Program-made: the position numbers and the translations under genes
Part shown: in pieces, positions 56,146 to 63,785 of the stretch
How positions within the stretch are numbered: position 1 is the first letter of the stretch
Layout of the letters: every line of letters begins with the position of its first letter
NCBI RefSeq assembly: GCF_016863615.1
Contig: NZ_BOPF01000046.1
Coordinates: 16,689-80,688, forward strand
Direction of reading: 5' to 3'
Length of the DNA: 64,000 bases
Source: Virgisporangium aliadipatigenens
GTDB taxonomy: Bacteria > Actinomycetota > Actinomycetes > Mycobacteriales > Micromonosporaceae
Notes under the pieces: model-generated
Told to the model about the DNA's origin: nothing
Databases searched by the model: none
What the model saw: only the letters and a program-made list of their open reading frames with translations

Positions 56146-56555
56146 TGGACCTCGGCACCGTCGGAGCGGTCTCCGCGATCGGCGCGGCATGCTGCGCGAT
56201 CGGTGCCGGCCTCATTGCCGGCGGCCGCGTCGCGTGGCGGATCCTCGCCAACACGGTCAGGACCCGCGACGCGATCCTCGGCACGCCGGCGTCAGGCGAC
56301 GAGCCGGCCCGGCCCGGGATCGTCGGCCGGCTGTCCGTCGTCGAGCAGCGCCTGGCCTCGCTGGAGAGCCAGTCCCGCCAGATCAAGGCCGAGGTGACCC
56401 CGAACGGCGGCGGCAGCCTCAAGGACGCCGTGGGCAGGATCGACCGGCGCACCCAAGCCGTCGACGAGCTGCTCGGCGCGCACATCCGCCAGCACAACGG
56501 CGGCGCGGTCGATCCGACCGTGCGGCTCATCCACCCGGACCGGCAGCGCGGGTGA
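56145..56555 (+). CDS. Membrane protein with coiled coil before the holin
   Basis: The 136-residue protein starts at ATG 56145 (TGATG overlap). It has one N-terminal membrane helix (VGAVSAIGAACCAIGAGLIAGG, about 5-26), a helical coiled-coil part (RLSVVEQRLASLESQSRQIKAEV) and a polar C-terminus. It resembles the DUF2746-type proteins beside phage holins, so a lysis-accessory role is likely. Confidence 0.6.
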   Translation: MDLGTVGAVSAIGAACCAIGAGLIAGGRVAWRILANTVRTRDAILGTPASGDEPARPGIVGRLSVVEQRLASLESQSRQIKAEVTPNGGGSLKDAVGRIDRRTQAVDELLGAHIRQHNGGAVDPTVRLIHPDRQRG

Positions 56556-56778
56556 TGCCGGCGGCCGCGGCGCCGGTCCGGGCGCGGACGAAGAACTGCC
56601 ACGCGTTCATGTAGCCGACGACGGCCTCGTGCTGGTCGTTCGTCCAGAACGGTGGCCAGCCGTCCGCGGTCTCCATCGGGACGTGCGCGTCGACGAAGCG
56701 CTGCCTGGCGCTGCGCAGCCTGGCGAGCGCGGCGGCGTAGTCGTGCCGGGCGCTTTCTCTCGGGTCCGTCCGCTCCAC
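56527..56778 (-). CDS. Small conserved actinomycete protein, antisense to the lysis genes
   Basis: The 83-residue protein starts at GTG 56778, about seven bases after a TACGAT box (leaderless style). It has YAAALARLRSARQRFVDAH and PMETADGWPPFWTNDQHEAVVGYMNAWQFFVRART, a pattern seen in small host actinomycete proteins. It overlaps the 3' end of the coiled-coil gene by 29 bases in the opposite direction. Function unknown; it may be expressed in the lysogen. Confidence 0.6.
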   Translation of the reverse strand: MERTDPRESARHDYAAALARLRSARQRFVDAHVPMETADGWPPFWTNDQHEAVVGYMNAWQFFVRARTGAAAAGITRAAGPGG

Positions 56779-56811
56779 CTGCGGATCGTACAATCGTTCG
56801 AAAGGATTCTC

Positions 56812-57153
56812 ATGAAACTCTTCGGCAGGGAGCCGACGCTCTGGCTCCAGCTCCTGTCCGCCCTGCTCGCCCTCAGCGTCACGTTCGGCTGGGACTGGCT
56901 GACCGACGAGAACGCCGGCGCGATCGTCGCCGCCTCGACGGCGCTCATCGGCGCGGTCAACGCCTGGGCGGTACGCCCCATCGCGCCGGCCGCGTTCACC
57001 GCCGTCGTGACAACGGTCGCCACGCTGGCCGCGACGTACGGCTTCGAACTCACGGCGGTGCAGATCGGCGCCACACAGGCGATCGTGACCGCCGCGTTGA
57101 CCCTCCTCACGCGCGGCCAGGTATCCCCGAAAGCCGACCCACTGCTTCGCTGA
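56812..57153 (+). CDS. Holin
   Basis: The 113-residue protein from ATG 56812 has AAAGGA upstream. It has two to three membrane helices (about 12-28, 36-57, 62-78) around GWDWLTDENAGAIVAASTALIGAVNAWAV, and a short basic tail, as in actinophage holins. It would time lysis by opening the membrane. A strong hairpin follows. Confidence 0.75.
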   Translation: MKLFGREPTLWLQLLSALLALSVTFGWDWLTDENAGAIVAASTALIGAVNAWAVRPIAPAAFTAVVTTVATLAATYGFELTAVQIGATQAIVTAALTLLTRGQVSPKADPLLR

Positions 57154-57160
57154 AACGACA

Positions 57161-57202
57161 CGGCCCCGGTCGCCAGCCCTTCGAGGGCGGCGGCCGGGGC
57201 CG
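57161..57202. terminator. Strong hairpin after the holin
   Basis: Arms 57161-57174 and 57189-57202 pair over 14 positions with one G-U, followed by CTGTTTCG. It separates the rightward late operon from the convergent right-arm operon. Confidence 0.75.
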
Positions 57203-57251
57203 CTGTTTCGTGCCGCCGATCCGTCACTCGACGGCACGACGACATGGTGGG

Positions 57252-57638
57252 TCAGGCGGTGCAGGTCACCACCGCATACTGCCCAGAGGACTTGTTCTCC
57301 TTGCGGACCTCACCGTCAACAGTGATCTTGCAGAGGATGTCGCCCCCTGCCTTGTTCTGCGCCACCACCGACATGACGAACGGCACCGACTTGGCCTTGA
57401 TCTCCTTCGACCACGGCAGCTTGGCACCGCCGTCCTGGGAGGTGTCCCCTCCGGTGCCGAAGGTGACGTCAGCTGATTTGCTCGACGTGGCGGTCACCTC
57501 GAAGAGGATGGTGTGCTCGGCGCCCTCGGCCGCCTGGCCGGCGACACCGGGCCCGGCGGTGTCGCCGCCCGCGCCGCAGGCCAAGGTGGCGACGAGAGCC
57601 GCGGCCGCGGCGATGCACGTAATGATCGTGCGTTTCAC
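57252..57638 (-). CDS. MmpS-like lipoprotein encoded by the prophage
   Basis: The 128-residue protein from GTG 57638 has CAGGAG upstream. A lipoprotein-type signal ends near TLAC (Cys 21). The mature domain matches the MmpS/Ig-like fold: LFEVTATSSKSADVTFG, LPWSKEIKAKSVPFVMSVVAQNK, ILCKITVDGEV and GQYAVVTC, with a Cys pair. MmpS proteins accompany RND transporters, but no transporter is nearby. As a surface protein in a prophage right arm it is a good candidate for lysogenic conversion. Confidence 0.7.
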   Translation of the reverse strand: MKRTIITCIAAAAALVATLACGAGGDTAGPGVAGQAAEGAEHTILFEVTATSSKSADVTFGTGGDTSQDGGAKLPWSKEIKAKSVPFVMSVVAQNKAGGDILCKITVDGEVRKENKSSGQYAVVTCTA

Positions 57639-57803
57639 AGGTGTGCTCCTGACGGGGAGGCTTGTAGGACCGGTCGATGTTGCCGGAGGCGCCGGCGGCT
57701 GGAGCAGCGAACGGGCACTGTTCACTCGCCTCGGGTCGGCCGGGTGGAGGGCACTGCATCGATCACAGGGCTGCGAGCCCCGCTTTCGTCCCGTGCACGC
57801 CAA

Positions 57804-57844
57804 CGGCCCCGGTCGCCCGCCTGCGAGGCGAGCGACCGGGGCCG
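57804..57844. terminator. Perfect 13-bp hairpin before the MmpS-like gene
   Basis: Arms 57804-57816 and 57832-57844 are fully complementary and share CGGCCCCGGTCGC with the holin terminator. Between the small membrane gene and the MmpS-like gene it may end the upstream transcript, so the lipoprotein could have its own promoter. Confidence 0.65.
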
Positions 57845-57855
57845 CTTCATCGCGT

Positions 57856-58260
57856 CTACCGGCTCAGTGCGCGCACGGCGAGGACGACGCCGAAGAGGAC
57901 CGCGACCGTGCCGACGATGACCTCCAGGTAGGCGGCGAGGAGCCGGCCGGCGATGACCGCGCCGCCGGTGCACACGGCGACCCCCGCGATCGTGGAGGTG
58001 GCGACGAACGGCACCCGTGCCCCTGCTGGCACCGGCGACCGGTCGCGGACCGCCGGCGGGTTCGAGTCCGGTCCCTCGGCGAGCGCGGTCTCGAGGTCGA
58101 CGCGGCGCACCAGCTGCACCGCCCACCGGCCGTCGGGCAGGATCCGCGGGTCGACCGGGACCAGGTCCTGCCGGTCGCGCTGGACGTGCCACAGCAGGGC
58201 GGTGATCTCGTCGCGGGTGCCCTCGCGGTAGCCGGCTACTCGTCGCACGCCGACACCCAC
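57856..58260 (-). CDS. Two-helix membrane protein
   Basis: The 134-residue protein from GTG 58260 has a soluble N-terminal part (ITALLWHVQRDRQDLVPVDP ... WAVQLVRRVDLETALAEG) and two membrane helices (about 84-104 and 107-128) at the C-terminus. It overlaps the upstream gene by 25 bases, so the operon is tightly packed. No family recognised. Confidence 0.6.
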   Translation of the reverse strand: MGVGVRRVAGYREGTRDEITALLWHVQRDRQDLVPVDPRILPDGRWAVQLVRRVDLETALAEGPDSNPPAVRDRSPVPAGARVPFVATSTIAGVAVCTGGAVIAGRLLAAYLEVIVGTVAVLFGVVLAVRALSR

Positions 58261-58457
58261 ACGACGGCCTCACGGCGCGCGGAGCGCAGGTCCCGGTCGA
58301 CGTGGTCGACGAGCCATCGCCGCTCGCCGGTCTCTCGCAGGAGCACGCCCTCGCCGCGCGCCGGCGGCTCGGCCATCCGCTGGGTCGACAGTGGTTGGCT
58401 GCTCGCCCCGACGCCTGGCCCGGCCGTCTCGAAGAAGCGCACCACGTACTCACTCAT
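58236..58457 (-). CDS. Small soluble protein
   Basis: The 73-residue protein from ATG 58457 begins MSEYVVRFFETAGPG and ends in a charged helix (RRWLVDHVDRDLRSARREAVVW). Its start overlaps the preceding stop by eight bases. Function unknown. Confidence 0.55.
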   Translation of the reverse strand: MSEYVVRFFETAGPGVGASSQPLSTQRMAEPPARGEGVLLRETGERRWLVDHVDRDLRSARREAVVWVSACDE

Positions 58458-58902
58458 CGCTGCCACCCCGGGCCTCACGAACGCGCTTGAGCGCACGCTT
58501 CACCGTCGGCGCGGAGACGCCGAACAGACGCATCCCCTCCTGGACGATCGTGCCGGGCTCCGCCTCGTTGTCGAGCGACTTGCGGACCCACCGGTCCAGC
58601 CGCGGGTTCGGGCTCGTCGACCTCCCTGCCCGGGCCGCCGGCGCCGGCTCTTCGGCCTCGTCCCAATCGACCACTGTGCGCCCGTCGCCGTCGTCGCGTA
58701 GCCGGTAGCCCCGCTTCCCTTTCGGCTCACGAGCGGGTGCAGGATCAGGATCAGGATCACGCCTGAACAGGGACGACAGCCGTGATCCCCACTGTGACAT
58801 CTCGGCGGGGGAGGGGAGCCGCCGGTCGGACCACCGAGCCGAGGCCGCGAAGAAGATCCATGCCAGCGCGACCGCGACCAGTCCTGCCCATCCCTGCTCC
58901 AT
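58450..58902 (-). CDS. Membrane-anchored protein with C-terminal HTH-like segment
   Basis: The 150-residue protein from ATG 58902 has GGAG seven bases upstream. It has one N-terminal helix (about 4-22), a basic/Pro-rich linker, and a C-terminal helical unit (about 105-145: VRKSLDNEAEPGTIVQEGMRLFGVSAPTVKRALKRVREA) whose GVSAPTVKRAL resembles the turn and recognition helix of an HTH. A membrane-tethered DNA-binding protein is therefore possible. Confidence 0.6.
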   Translation of the reverse strand: MEQGWAGLVAVALAWIFFAASARWSDRRLPSPAEMSQWGSRLSSLFRRDPDPDPAPAREPKGKRGYRLRDDGDGRTVVDWDEAEEPAPAARAGRSTSPNPRLDRWVRKSLDNEAEPGTIVQEGMRLFGVSAPTVKRALKRVREARGGSDE

Positions 58903-59462
58903 CAGCTCACTCCGAACACGAGACCGGGCACGAACCCAACAACCTTCGTCAAAGCGCTCACCGATCCCTGAGCCGCCATCCCGACGAGTCCGCCGGTCAG
59001 CTCGACAGTGATCGCGATCAGGTAGGCGCACGCCCACAGCTTCGGGTTGAGCTGGCGCCCCTTGCCGCCGACGCGCGGTCCGGCGACCGGCGGTCCCCCG
59101 GCCGCCGCGGCACCGCTCTTGCCGCGGAACGTCGCCAGCGCCAGCTTGCCCAGCTTGTTGGACCACTTCGCCGGGGCGAGGACGCCGAAGCAGTAGATTG
59201 CCAACGCGGCGGCGAGAACGCTGATCACACTCGCCGTGCTGGTCTGCGCCAGCGTCGCGTTGCCGGTCTTCTTGATCTCCTCGACCCACGTCGAGATGAG
59301 GTCGATCGTGGCCCGGTCCGCCGGCGAGCCGTCCCACCCGGCCCGGATCGCCGGCATTCCGAGGCAGAACGCCAGCCGGTCGCGCCAGTCGTCCGGTCCG
59401 ATCGACAGCCAGTCGATCATCAGCGCCATGAACAGCAGCGCGAAGATGCTGTTCGGCGACAT
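58902..59462 (-). CDS. Multi-pass membrane protein of the right-arm operon
   Basis: The 186-residue protein from ATG 59462 has GAGGAAG upstream. Predicted membrane segments are about 5-20, 70-92 and 143-168. The central charged portion (WEEIKKTGNATLAQT) and Lys/Gly-rich loop (RGKSGAAAAGG) lie between. It shares TGATG junctions with both neighbours. No family recognised, though plasmid/AICE spread proteins have similar sizes and topologies. Confidence 0.6.
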   Translation of the reverse strand: MSPNSIFALLFMALMIDWLSIGPDDWRDRLAFCLGMPAIRAGWDGSPADRATIDLISTWVEEIKKTGNATLAQTSTASVISVLAAALAIYCFGVLAPAKWSNKLGKLALATFRGKSGAAAAGGPPVAGPRVGGKGRQLNPKLWACAYLIAITVELTGGLVGMAAQGSVSALTKVVGFVPGLVFGVS

Positions 59463-59650
59463 CAGCGCTTCCTCCGCGGCCGCCGGGCCCACCACTCCAC
59501 GGTCAACGCTGCCGCGAACAGCACCGCGCCCACGCACAGCGGCCATCGAAGCGCCTGCGCGAACTCGACCCAGTCCATCGCAATGGCCAGGAGCCGGAGC
59601 GCGAGGAGCCAGCACAGGATCACTGCCGCAGCCGACATCCGCCAGCTCAT
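59462..59650 (-). CDS. 62-residue membrane protein
   Basis: From ATG 59650 it encodes two hydrophobic helices (AAAVILCWLLALRLLAIAM and WPLCVGAVLFAAALTVEWW) and a basic tail. One-base TGATG overlap on both sides indicates coupled translation. Role unknown. Confidence 0.6.
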   Translation of the reverse strand: MSWRMSAAAVILCWLLALRLLAIAMDWVEFAQALRWPLCVGAVLFAAALTVEWWARRPRRKR

Positions 59651-60342
59651 CACGCCGCCAGCCTCTCGGCCTCGGCGTGCCCGGCGTCGGTGAGCACGTA
59701 CACCGGCCGGCCGCGGTGCTCGACGGCGACGATGCCCTCGTTGACGAGCGCCTGCAGCGCGCCGCCGTCCCGGGTCGACGCGGTGATCCAGGCGATGGCC
59801 GCGATCTGCTGGATGAGGCGGATCTCCTCGTAGGGGCGGCCGAACCCAATCCGCAGGACCGTCTCCGGGTCTTCGCCGTGTGCGCACAGCTCGCCCTCCA
59901 TGGTGAGGAGCTGCCAGTACCCCGCCCCTTTCACCAGGCGCCACACCGGCTCCCAGGAACCGTCGTGCTGGCCGACGAAGTACAGGTCGGCGTCCGCAAC
60001 GCGGCGGATCCGGTGGTCGACCCGGAACGCACCCAGCTCGGGGAGCGCGTAGTCCTCCGTGCCCTCCTCCAGCAGCGTCGCGCCGGCGTCGTCCTGCGGG
60101 TCGCCGAGGACCGCCCCCAGGGCGTGCTCGGCGGAGTCGCCCGACGCGACCAGGCCGCCGTCGGCGTTGACGACGTCCCAGGCGTACCGGCCCTCCCAGG
60201 TGCGCCGGTCGCTCTGGCGCATGAAGTAGAAGATCCTGCTGTCGTCGACGCGCAGCACGAAGTCGCGGTCGGTGTCGCCGGTGACGATCCGGGGGTCGTC
60301 GGCGTAGCGGCCCAGCAGCTCCCGGGTGGCTTCGTCCATCAT
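59650..60342 (-). CDS. Soluble protein with winged-helix-like C-terminus
   Basis: The 230-residue protein from ATG 60342 has AGAAGGAG upstream. The N-terminal 150 residues are of unknown type (RDFVLRVDDSRIFYFMRQS, AYWD-like repeats). The C-terminal part (about 165-230) ends LVNEGIVAVEHRGRPVYVLTDAGHAEAERL, a pattern typical of wing-containing HTH domains such as MarR-like tails. It may sense a ligand and regulate the operon. Confidence 0.55.
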   Translation of the reverse strand: MMDEATRELLGRYADDPRIVTGDTDRDFVLRVDDSRIFYFMRQSDRRTWEGRYAWDVVNADGGLVASGDSAEHALGAVLGDPQDDAGATLLEEGTEDYALPELGAFRVDHRIRRVADADLYFVGQHDGSWEPVWRLVKGAGYWQLLTMEGELCAHGEDPETVLRIGFGRPYEEIRLIQQIAAIAWITASTRDGGALQALVNEGIVAVEHRGRPVYVLTDAGHAEAERLAA

Positions 60343-60422
60343 GGTGGTGCTCCTTCTCTACGGGGTTGGGGTGCCGGTCGGGGACGGCAGTGCTGCCAGG
60401 CGTCAGCCGCCCTCGGCCGGCG

Positions 60423-61229
60423 TCACGCCGGCGGTGCGCCGACGAGGTTGGGGTTGGGTTCTGCGTCGAGGATCGAGTCCAATCGCTTCTCCGGGATGTC
60501 GAGCTGCTCGGCGAGCGCCGCCTTCTCCGCGTCACTCGTGGTGGCCTTCCGCGGCCCGCCGCGCGGCTTGCGAGTCGCGGCGGCGAGTTGATCGGCGAGC
60601 CGCTGGAGAGAGCGACGGTTGACCCCGGCCTCGGCTGCGGCGGTATCGACGTCCTTGCCCTCGGCAAGGAGGAAGAACGCCCGCCACCGGCGGTCCCTCT
60701 CGGCCCGCTCCTCAGCCTCGTCGGGCGTATCGGATTGCCCCCCGTCCTCACTAGGGCTGGCCTGCGAAGACTCGTCTTCGGGCGGTGACGGATTGACCGA
60801 CTCGGCGGGCTCCTCAGCGGGGGCCATTGCGTCACGGATCCGGGCGGCCAGCTCGACCAGGCACACGCTGGCGACGACGACGAGGCCGTCGACGGAAAGC
60901 GGGATCAGGTAGGGCGCGGCGCCGGTCTCGCCGTAGCGCTGGGCCACCCCGACCATGTGCCAGTAGCTGACCCAGGCTGCGATGCCGGAGATGGCGGCCG
61001 TCGCGAGGATCCGCACGGCGGCGAGCGCGACGCGGCTGACGGGCACCCGGGCGATCAGCTCCACGGTGAGCAGCAGGGCGAGCGGCGGCCAGGCGGCGAT
61101 GGTCTGGGCGACGGCGTGCGGCTGGGCGTGCAGGACGTTGGCGATGACGCTCGCGGCGATCCCGAGCGCCAGCACCAGCCGGACGCCCCAGCGGATGCGT
61201 CGTAGCGATCGGAGGCTGACGGATTGCAT
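60423..61229 (-). CDS. DUF2637/SpdB-like membrane protein with C-terminal HTH
   Basis: The 268-residue protein from ATG 61229 has four membrane helices in the first ~155 residues, with the family segments WPPLALLLTVELIARVP, ISGIAAWVSYWHM and VDGLVVVASVCLVELAARI. The family is found in actinobacterial plasmids, AICEs and some phages and is linked to spread or transfer functions. After an acidic linker the C-terminus has a HTH-like unit (GKDVDTAAAEAGVNRRSLQRLADQLAA) and a basic tail. It is the first gene of the leftward operon, next to repeated TGACACAGTT boxes. Confidence 0.75.
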   Translation of the reverse strand: MQSVSLRSLRRIRWGVRLVLALGIAASVIANVLHAQPHAVAQTIAAWPPLALLLTVELIARVPVSRVALAAVRILATAAISGIAAWVSYWHMVGVAQRYGETGAAPYLIPLSVDGLVVVASVCLVELAARIRDAMAPAEEPAESVNPSPPEDESSQASPSEDGGQSDTPDEAEERAERDRRWRAFFLLAEGKDVDTAAAEAGVNRRSLQRLADQLAAATRKPRGGPRKATTSDAEKAALAEQLDIPEKRLDSILDAEPNPNLVGAPPA

Positions 61230-61240
61230 GCCCGACAGTC

Positions 61241-61316
61241 TGACACAGTTGAAACACATGACACAGTTAGGCCGCCGGTGAGAGTGATCGGACAGCATGG
61301 AGCGGCTGACACAGAT
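61241..61316. promoter_or_regulatory. Repeated TGACACAGTT boxes in a divergent promoter region
   Basis: TGACACAGTT occurs at 61241-61250 and 61259-61268, and TGACACAGAT at 61307-61316. The boxes lie between the DUF2637 gene (left) and the excisionase-like HTH gene (right), an arrangement expected for an autoregulated operator. Confidence 0.6.
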
Positions 61317-61359
61317 GGCACGGCCGGTACGATCACGCCACCAACCCGAGGGAGTGTCC

Positions 61360-61590
61360 GTGGCCTACGACCTGGCCGAGCTGGAGCGCCGGCTCAACGC
61401 CGGCGAGTGGCTCCTGCCCGGCGAGGCCGCCGCGCTGCTCGACGTCAGCCGCAGCACGATGGTCCGGCTCCTCAACGCAGGCACGATCGGCCATCGCAAG
61501 AAGCCGGGAGCTGGGCAGTATCGGATCTGCAACCCGTCCGACGTGAAGAGGCTGCTCGACGACGCGCGTCGCGAGCACCGCGCGGACTAG
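61360..61590 (+). CDS. Excisionase-like HTH (MerR/HTH_17) protein
   Basis: The 76-residue protein from GTG 61360 has GGAG upstream; an earlier GTG at 61354 is possible. LLPGEAAALLDVSRSTMVRLLNAGTIGHRK and YRICNPSDVKRLL match the HTH_17 excisionase/AlpA type, with a wing after the recognition helix. It could be the recombination directionality factor for the serine integrase, a regulator of the leftward operon, or both. Confidence 0.7.
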   Translation: MAYDLAELERRLNAGEWLLPGEAAALLDVSRSTMVRLLNAGTIGHRKKPGAGQYRICNPSDVKRLLDDARREHRAD

Positions 61591-61607
61591 GTCCCCAGAC
61601 GTAGAAA

Positions 61608-61643
61608 CGGCGGGAGACGGAGTGCCCCTACCGTCTCCCGCCG
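61608..61643 (+). terminator. Perfect 13-bp hairpin after the HTH gene
   Basis: Arms 61608-61620 and 61631-61643 are fully complementary with a 10-base loop. It ends the short rightward transcript. Confidence 0.7.
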
Positions 61644-61821
61644 CTACGCCGCCGGCTCGCGGGCCATCCGGCGGCGCCCCGGGCGGACAGAGCAGGCCCG
61701 GGCGTTCTTGACGGCGGTGGAGGACGGGCCGGTTCCCTTCACCGTCCCCCACCGCCCGGTCGCCGACGCGGTTGCGGTCCCCGCCGGCGACGCCCCGGTG
61801 TGCAGCCGGGGCCTGTAAAGC
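61644..61821. other. Gap without a supported gene
   Basis: A rightward open frame here (RTEQARAFLTAVEDGPVPF ... CSRGL) ends at 61818 but has no start codon after the terminator. It may be the tail of an eroded gene. No repeat or promoter could be pointed to. Confidence 0.4.
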
Positions 61822-62166
61822 TCAGGTCAACGCCACGGACCAGCCGTCGCCGTCGCTCGTCCACGCATCCCACGCCGGGCTGTAGCCGGCCCTCGTGAGG
61901 CGAGCAAGCGCGGCGAGCTGCACCTGCCCTTCGCCGGCGTTCGCGGCGAGGTGGTCGAGGCTGCTGGAGTAGGTCTTGCCGACGGCGACCCGCCAGCGCC
62001 CGCCCGCCCTGAACAGCCGGGCCGTGGTTGCGGGATCACGGAGCCTGCGCCGGCGGTACTCCGGCTTCACGCGCTCGCGACGTCGGCGCAGGTGGTACGC
62101 CTGGACCTGCTCGACCGCATCCCAGTCGCCCTCCGTCACCAGCGGCGGGACATCGGGCCCGGTCAC
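61822..62166 (-). CDS. Small hypothetical protein, third of a leftward trio
   Basis: The 114-residue protein from GTG 62166 (GTGA overlap) has VQAYHLRRRRERVKPEYRRRRLRDPATTARLF and a beta-like second half (GGRWRVAVGKTYSSSLDHLAANAGEGQ ... DGWSVALT). It is strongly basic in the first half. No family is recognised. Confidence 0.55.
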   Translation of the reverse strand: MTGPDVPPLVTEGDWDAVEQVQAYHLRRRRERVKPEYRRRRLRDPATTARLFRAGGRWRVAVGKTYSSSLDHLAANAGEGQVQLAALARLTRAGYSPAWDAWTSDGDGWSVALT

Positions 62167-62462
62167 GTCGGCACCCAGTCGACCATGTGCCGGTGGATCG
62201 CCTCGCGTGCCGCTGGCTCGTCGGCGCCAAGGTCGATGCACGCGCGCTCGGCGGACGCCTTCATGAGCGTCAGCAGGTCGGCGGGCCGGTCGGCATGCTG
62301 CTCCGTCAGGCGCTGGCGGCCGGCTTCGCACGGCCACCGGGCACCATCGGCGATGCACCGCCAGTCCGGCGTGCCGGGAACGTGCACCGTGTCCGTCCCG
62401 AACTCCGGAAGCATGCCCGACCTGCCGTACAACGGACTCGCGGCCGACTTGTAGACGCCCAT
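62163..62462 (-). CDS. Small actinomycete protein with WxC/WPC motif
   Basis: The 99-residue protein from ATG 62462 (GAGGAG upstream) has VHVPGTPDWRCIADGARWPCEAGRQRL, a motif shared by short actinomycete proteins that are often auto-named flavin reductase without evidence, followed by ADLLTLMKASAERACIDLG. The Cys pair could bind metal. It is coupled to both neighbours. Confidence 0.6.
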   Translation of the reverse strand: MGVYKSAASPLYGRSGMLPEFGTDTVHVPGTPDWRCIADGARWPCEAGRQRLTEQHADRPADLLTLMKASAERACIDLGADEPAAREAIHRHMVDWVPT

Positions 62463-62668
62463 CAGCGCCACTCCTCGTGGAGCCGGGCGAGGAGTTGCGC
62501 GACGCGGTCACGCTCCTGCTCCGGATCGGGGGCGTCGTCGAGCGGCACACGGCCGCTGCGCTCGAGCAGAGGGGACCCGGCGGTGTAGTCGCCGTCGGCC
62601 AGGGCGGGGCGAGCGGGCTGCCGTGCGGCGAGCCGGCTGAGGAAGGTGCCGATCCGGAGCAGGAGCAT
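62462..62668 (-). CDS. Small hypothetical protein, first of the leftward trio
   Basis: The 68-residue protein from ATG 62668 has GAGGGGGA upstream. It begins with a short hydrophobic stretch (LLLRIGTFLSRLAARQP) and ends with a charged helix (DPEQERDRVAQLLARLHEEW). It diverges from the XRE gene across a 295-base gap. Confidence 0.5.
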   Translation of the reverse strand: MLLLRIGTFLSRLAARQPARPALADGDYTAGSPLLERSGRVPLDDAPDPEQERDRVAQLLARLHEEWR

Positions 62669-62822
62669 GGATCCCCCTCGGGGCGGGGGTGCGGCGGCGT
62701 GCTGTGGGCAGGCGCCGCCGCACCCGTCTCGGGGCGACGTGGCTAGTAACGGCCAGGTCGACTGACGGCTAGCATGCCCCTGTTCCACTCGAAGTGCAAC
62801 GCATCACTTTGGATTGCGCGGA

Positions 62823-62924
62823 AGGTGAAACGCTGCTCGCGTATGTGATTGCCCTCGATCAACCACTAGGTGAAACGTCGCACCACCTGCCCGAACGTGC
62901 CCCCCAATGTCTCGCTGTGAGACA
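62823..62924. promoter_or_regulatory. Operator region of the XRE/DUF397 pair
   Basis: In the 295-base divergent gap, AGGTGAAACG occurs twice (62823-62832, 62868-62877) and the inverted repeat TGTCTC (62908-62913) / GAGACA (62919-62924) lies 40 bases before the XRE start. The latter resembles the kind of short palindrome bound by XRE-type regulators. Promoter boxes could not be pinned down. Confidence 0.5.
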
Positions 62925-62963
62925 CTGGCCGCGCCTGACTCGACCCCTCTAGAGGTGACAACC

Positions 62964-63785
62964 GTGGCCGTATCTGGCACGACCGTCGTCCGCCGCCAAC
63001 TGGGACGACGGCTCGCCCGCCTGCGCCAAGCCGCTGGCGTCACGCACGAGCAGGTGAGACAGCGTCTCGGCATCTCGCGCGCCACCATGAACCGCCTCGA
63101 AAGCGGCCAGGTCGAGATCAAAGTGCCGATCGTCATCGCCCTGTGCACCCTCTACGGCACCGGCAAGGACGAAACCGACGAACTCATCGCCCTGGCCCCC
63201 GGCACCAAGGACCGCGGGTGGTGGCAGGCCTACGACGACGTCGTCCCCGGCTGGTTCCGCCTCTACGTCAGCCTCGAAGCGGCAGCCGACCGGATCTGCA
63301 CCTTCGACGAGTCGGTCGTACCCGGCGAACTGCAAACCGGCGACTACGCCCGCGCTCTGTACGCCGCAGACCTCAGCGACCGCGAAACGATCGACCGCCA
63401 CGTCCGACTGCGCCTCGAGCGGCAGGCGAAACTGTTCGACCGCACACCGCCGCCACAGATGATTGCCGTCCTTGGCGAAGGAGCCCTCCGGCGGACGGTC
63501 GGCGGCGGCGCGGTCCTCGAAGCGCAGATCGCACACCTGCGGGAGCTCGACCGCAGGGAGGGGGTAGAGATCAGGGTGTTGACCTTCGAGTCCGGGGCGC
63601 ACCCTGCAACGACCGGCGCCTTTCGCGTCCTCGACTTCACCGACCCAGACGACCCCAATGTCGCGTACCTGGAAACGCAGGTCGGCGCTTGGTATCTGGA
63701 GCAGCCGGCCGAGCTGACTGAGTACCGCAGGCTCTTCGACGCCCTCTGTCAGCAGGCAGTACCGATCGGAAAGTACGAGCCATGA
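62964..63785 (+). CDS. XRE family regulator with DUF5753
   Basis: The 273-residue protein from GTG 62964 has AGAGGTGA upstream. It has an N-terminal HTH (about 10-65: LGRRLARLRQAAGVTHEQVRQRLGISRATMNRLESG) and a DUF5753 effector domain (about 90-265) with DYARALYAADLSD, VLGEGALRRTVGG and AWYLEQPAELTEYRRLFDALC. Such proteins pair with DUF397 partners and regulate development or act as toxin-antitoxin-like pairs in actinomycetes. It overlaps the DUF397 gene by four bases. Confidence 0.88.
   Translation: MAVSGTTVVRRQLGRRLARLRQAAGVTHEQVRQRLGISRATMNRLESGQVEIKVPIVIALCTLYGTGKDETDELIALAPGTKDRGWWQAYDDVVPGWFRLYVSLEAAADRICTFDESVVPGELQTGDYARALYAADLSDRETIDRHVRLRLERQAKLFDRTPPPQMIAVLGEGALRRTVGGGAVLEAQIAHLRELDRREGVEIRVLTFESGAHPATTGAFRVLDFTDPDDPNVAYLETQVGAWYLEQPAELTEYRRLFDALCQQAVPIGKYEP

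Noticed and set aside
56527..57245. Longer forms of the leftward frame crossing the holin gene
   Set aside because: The conserved part begins only after 56778, and the rest is antisense to the holin.
61644..61818. Open frame ending CSRGL
   Set aside because: No usable start codon after the terminator; kept only as a note.
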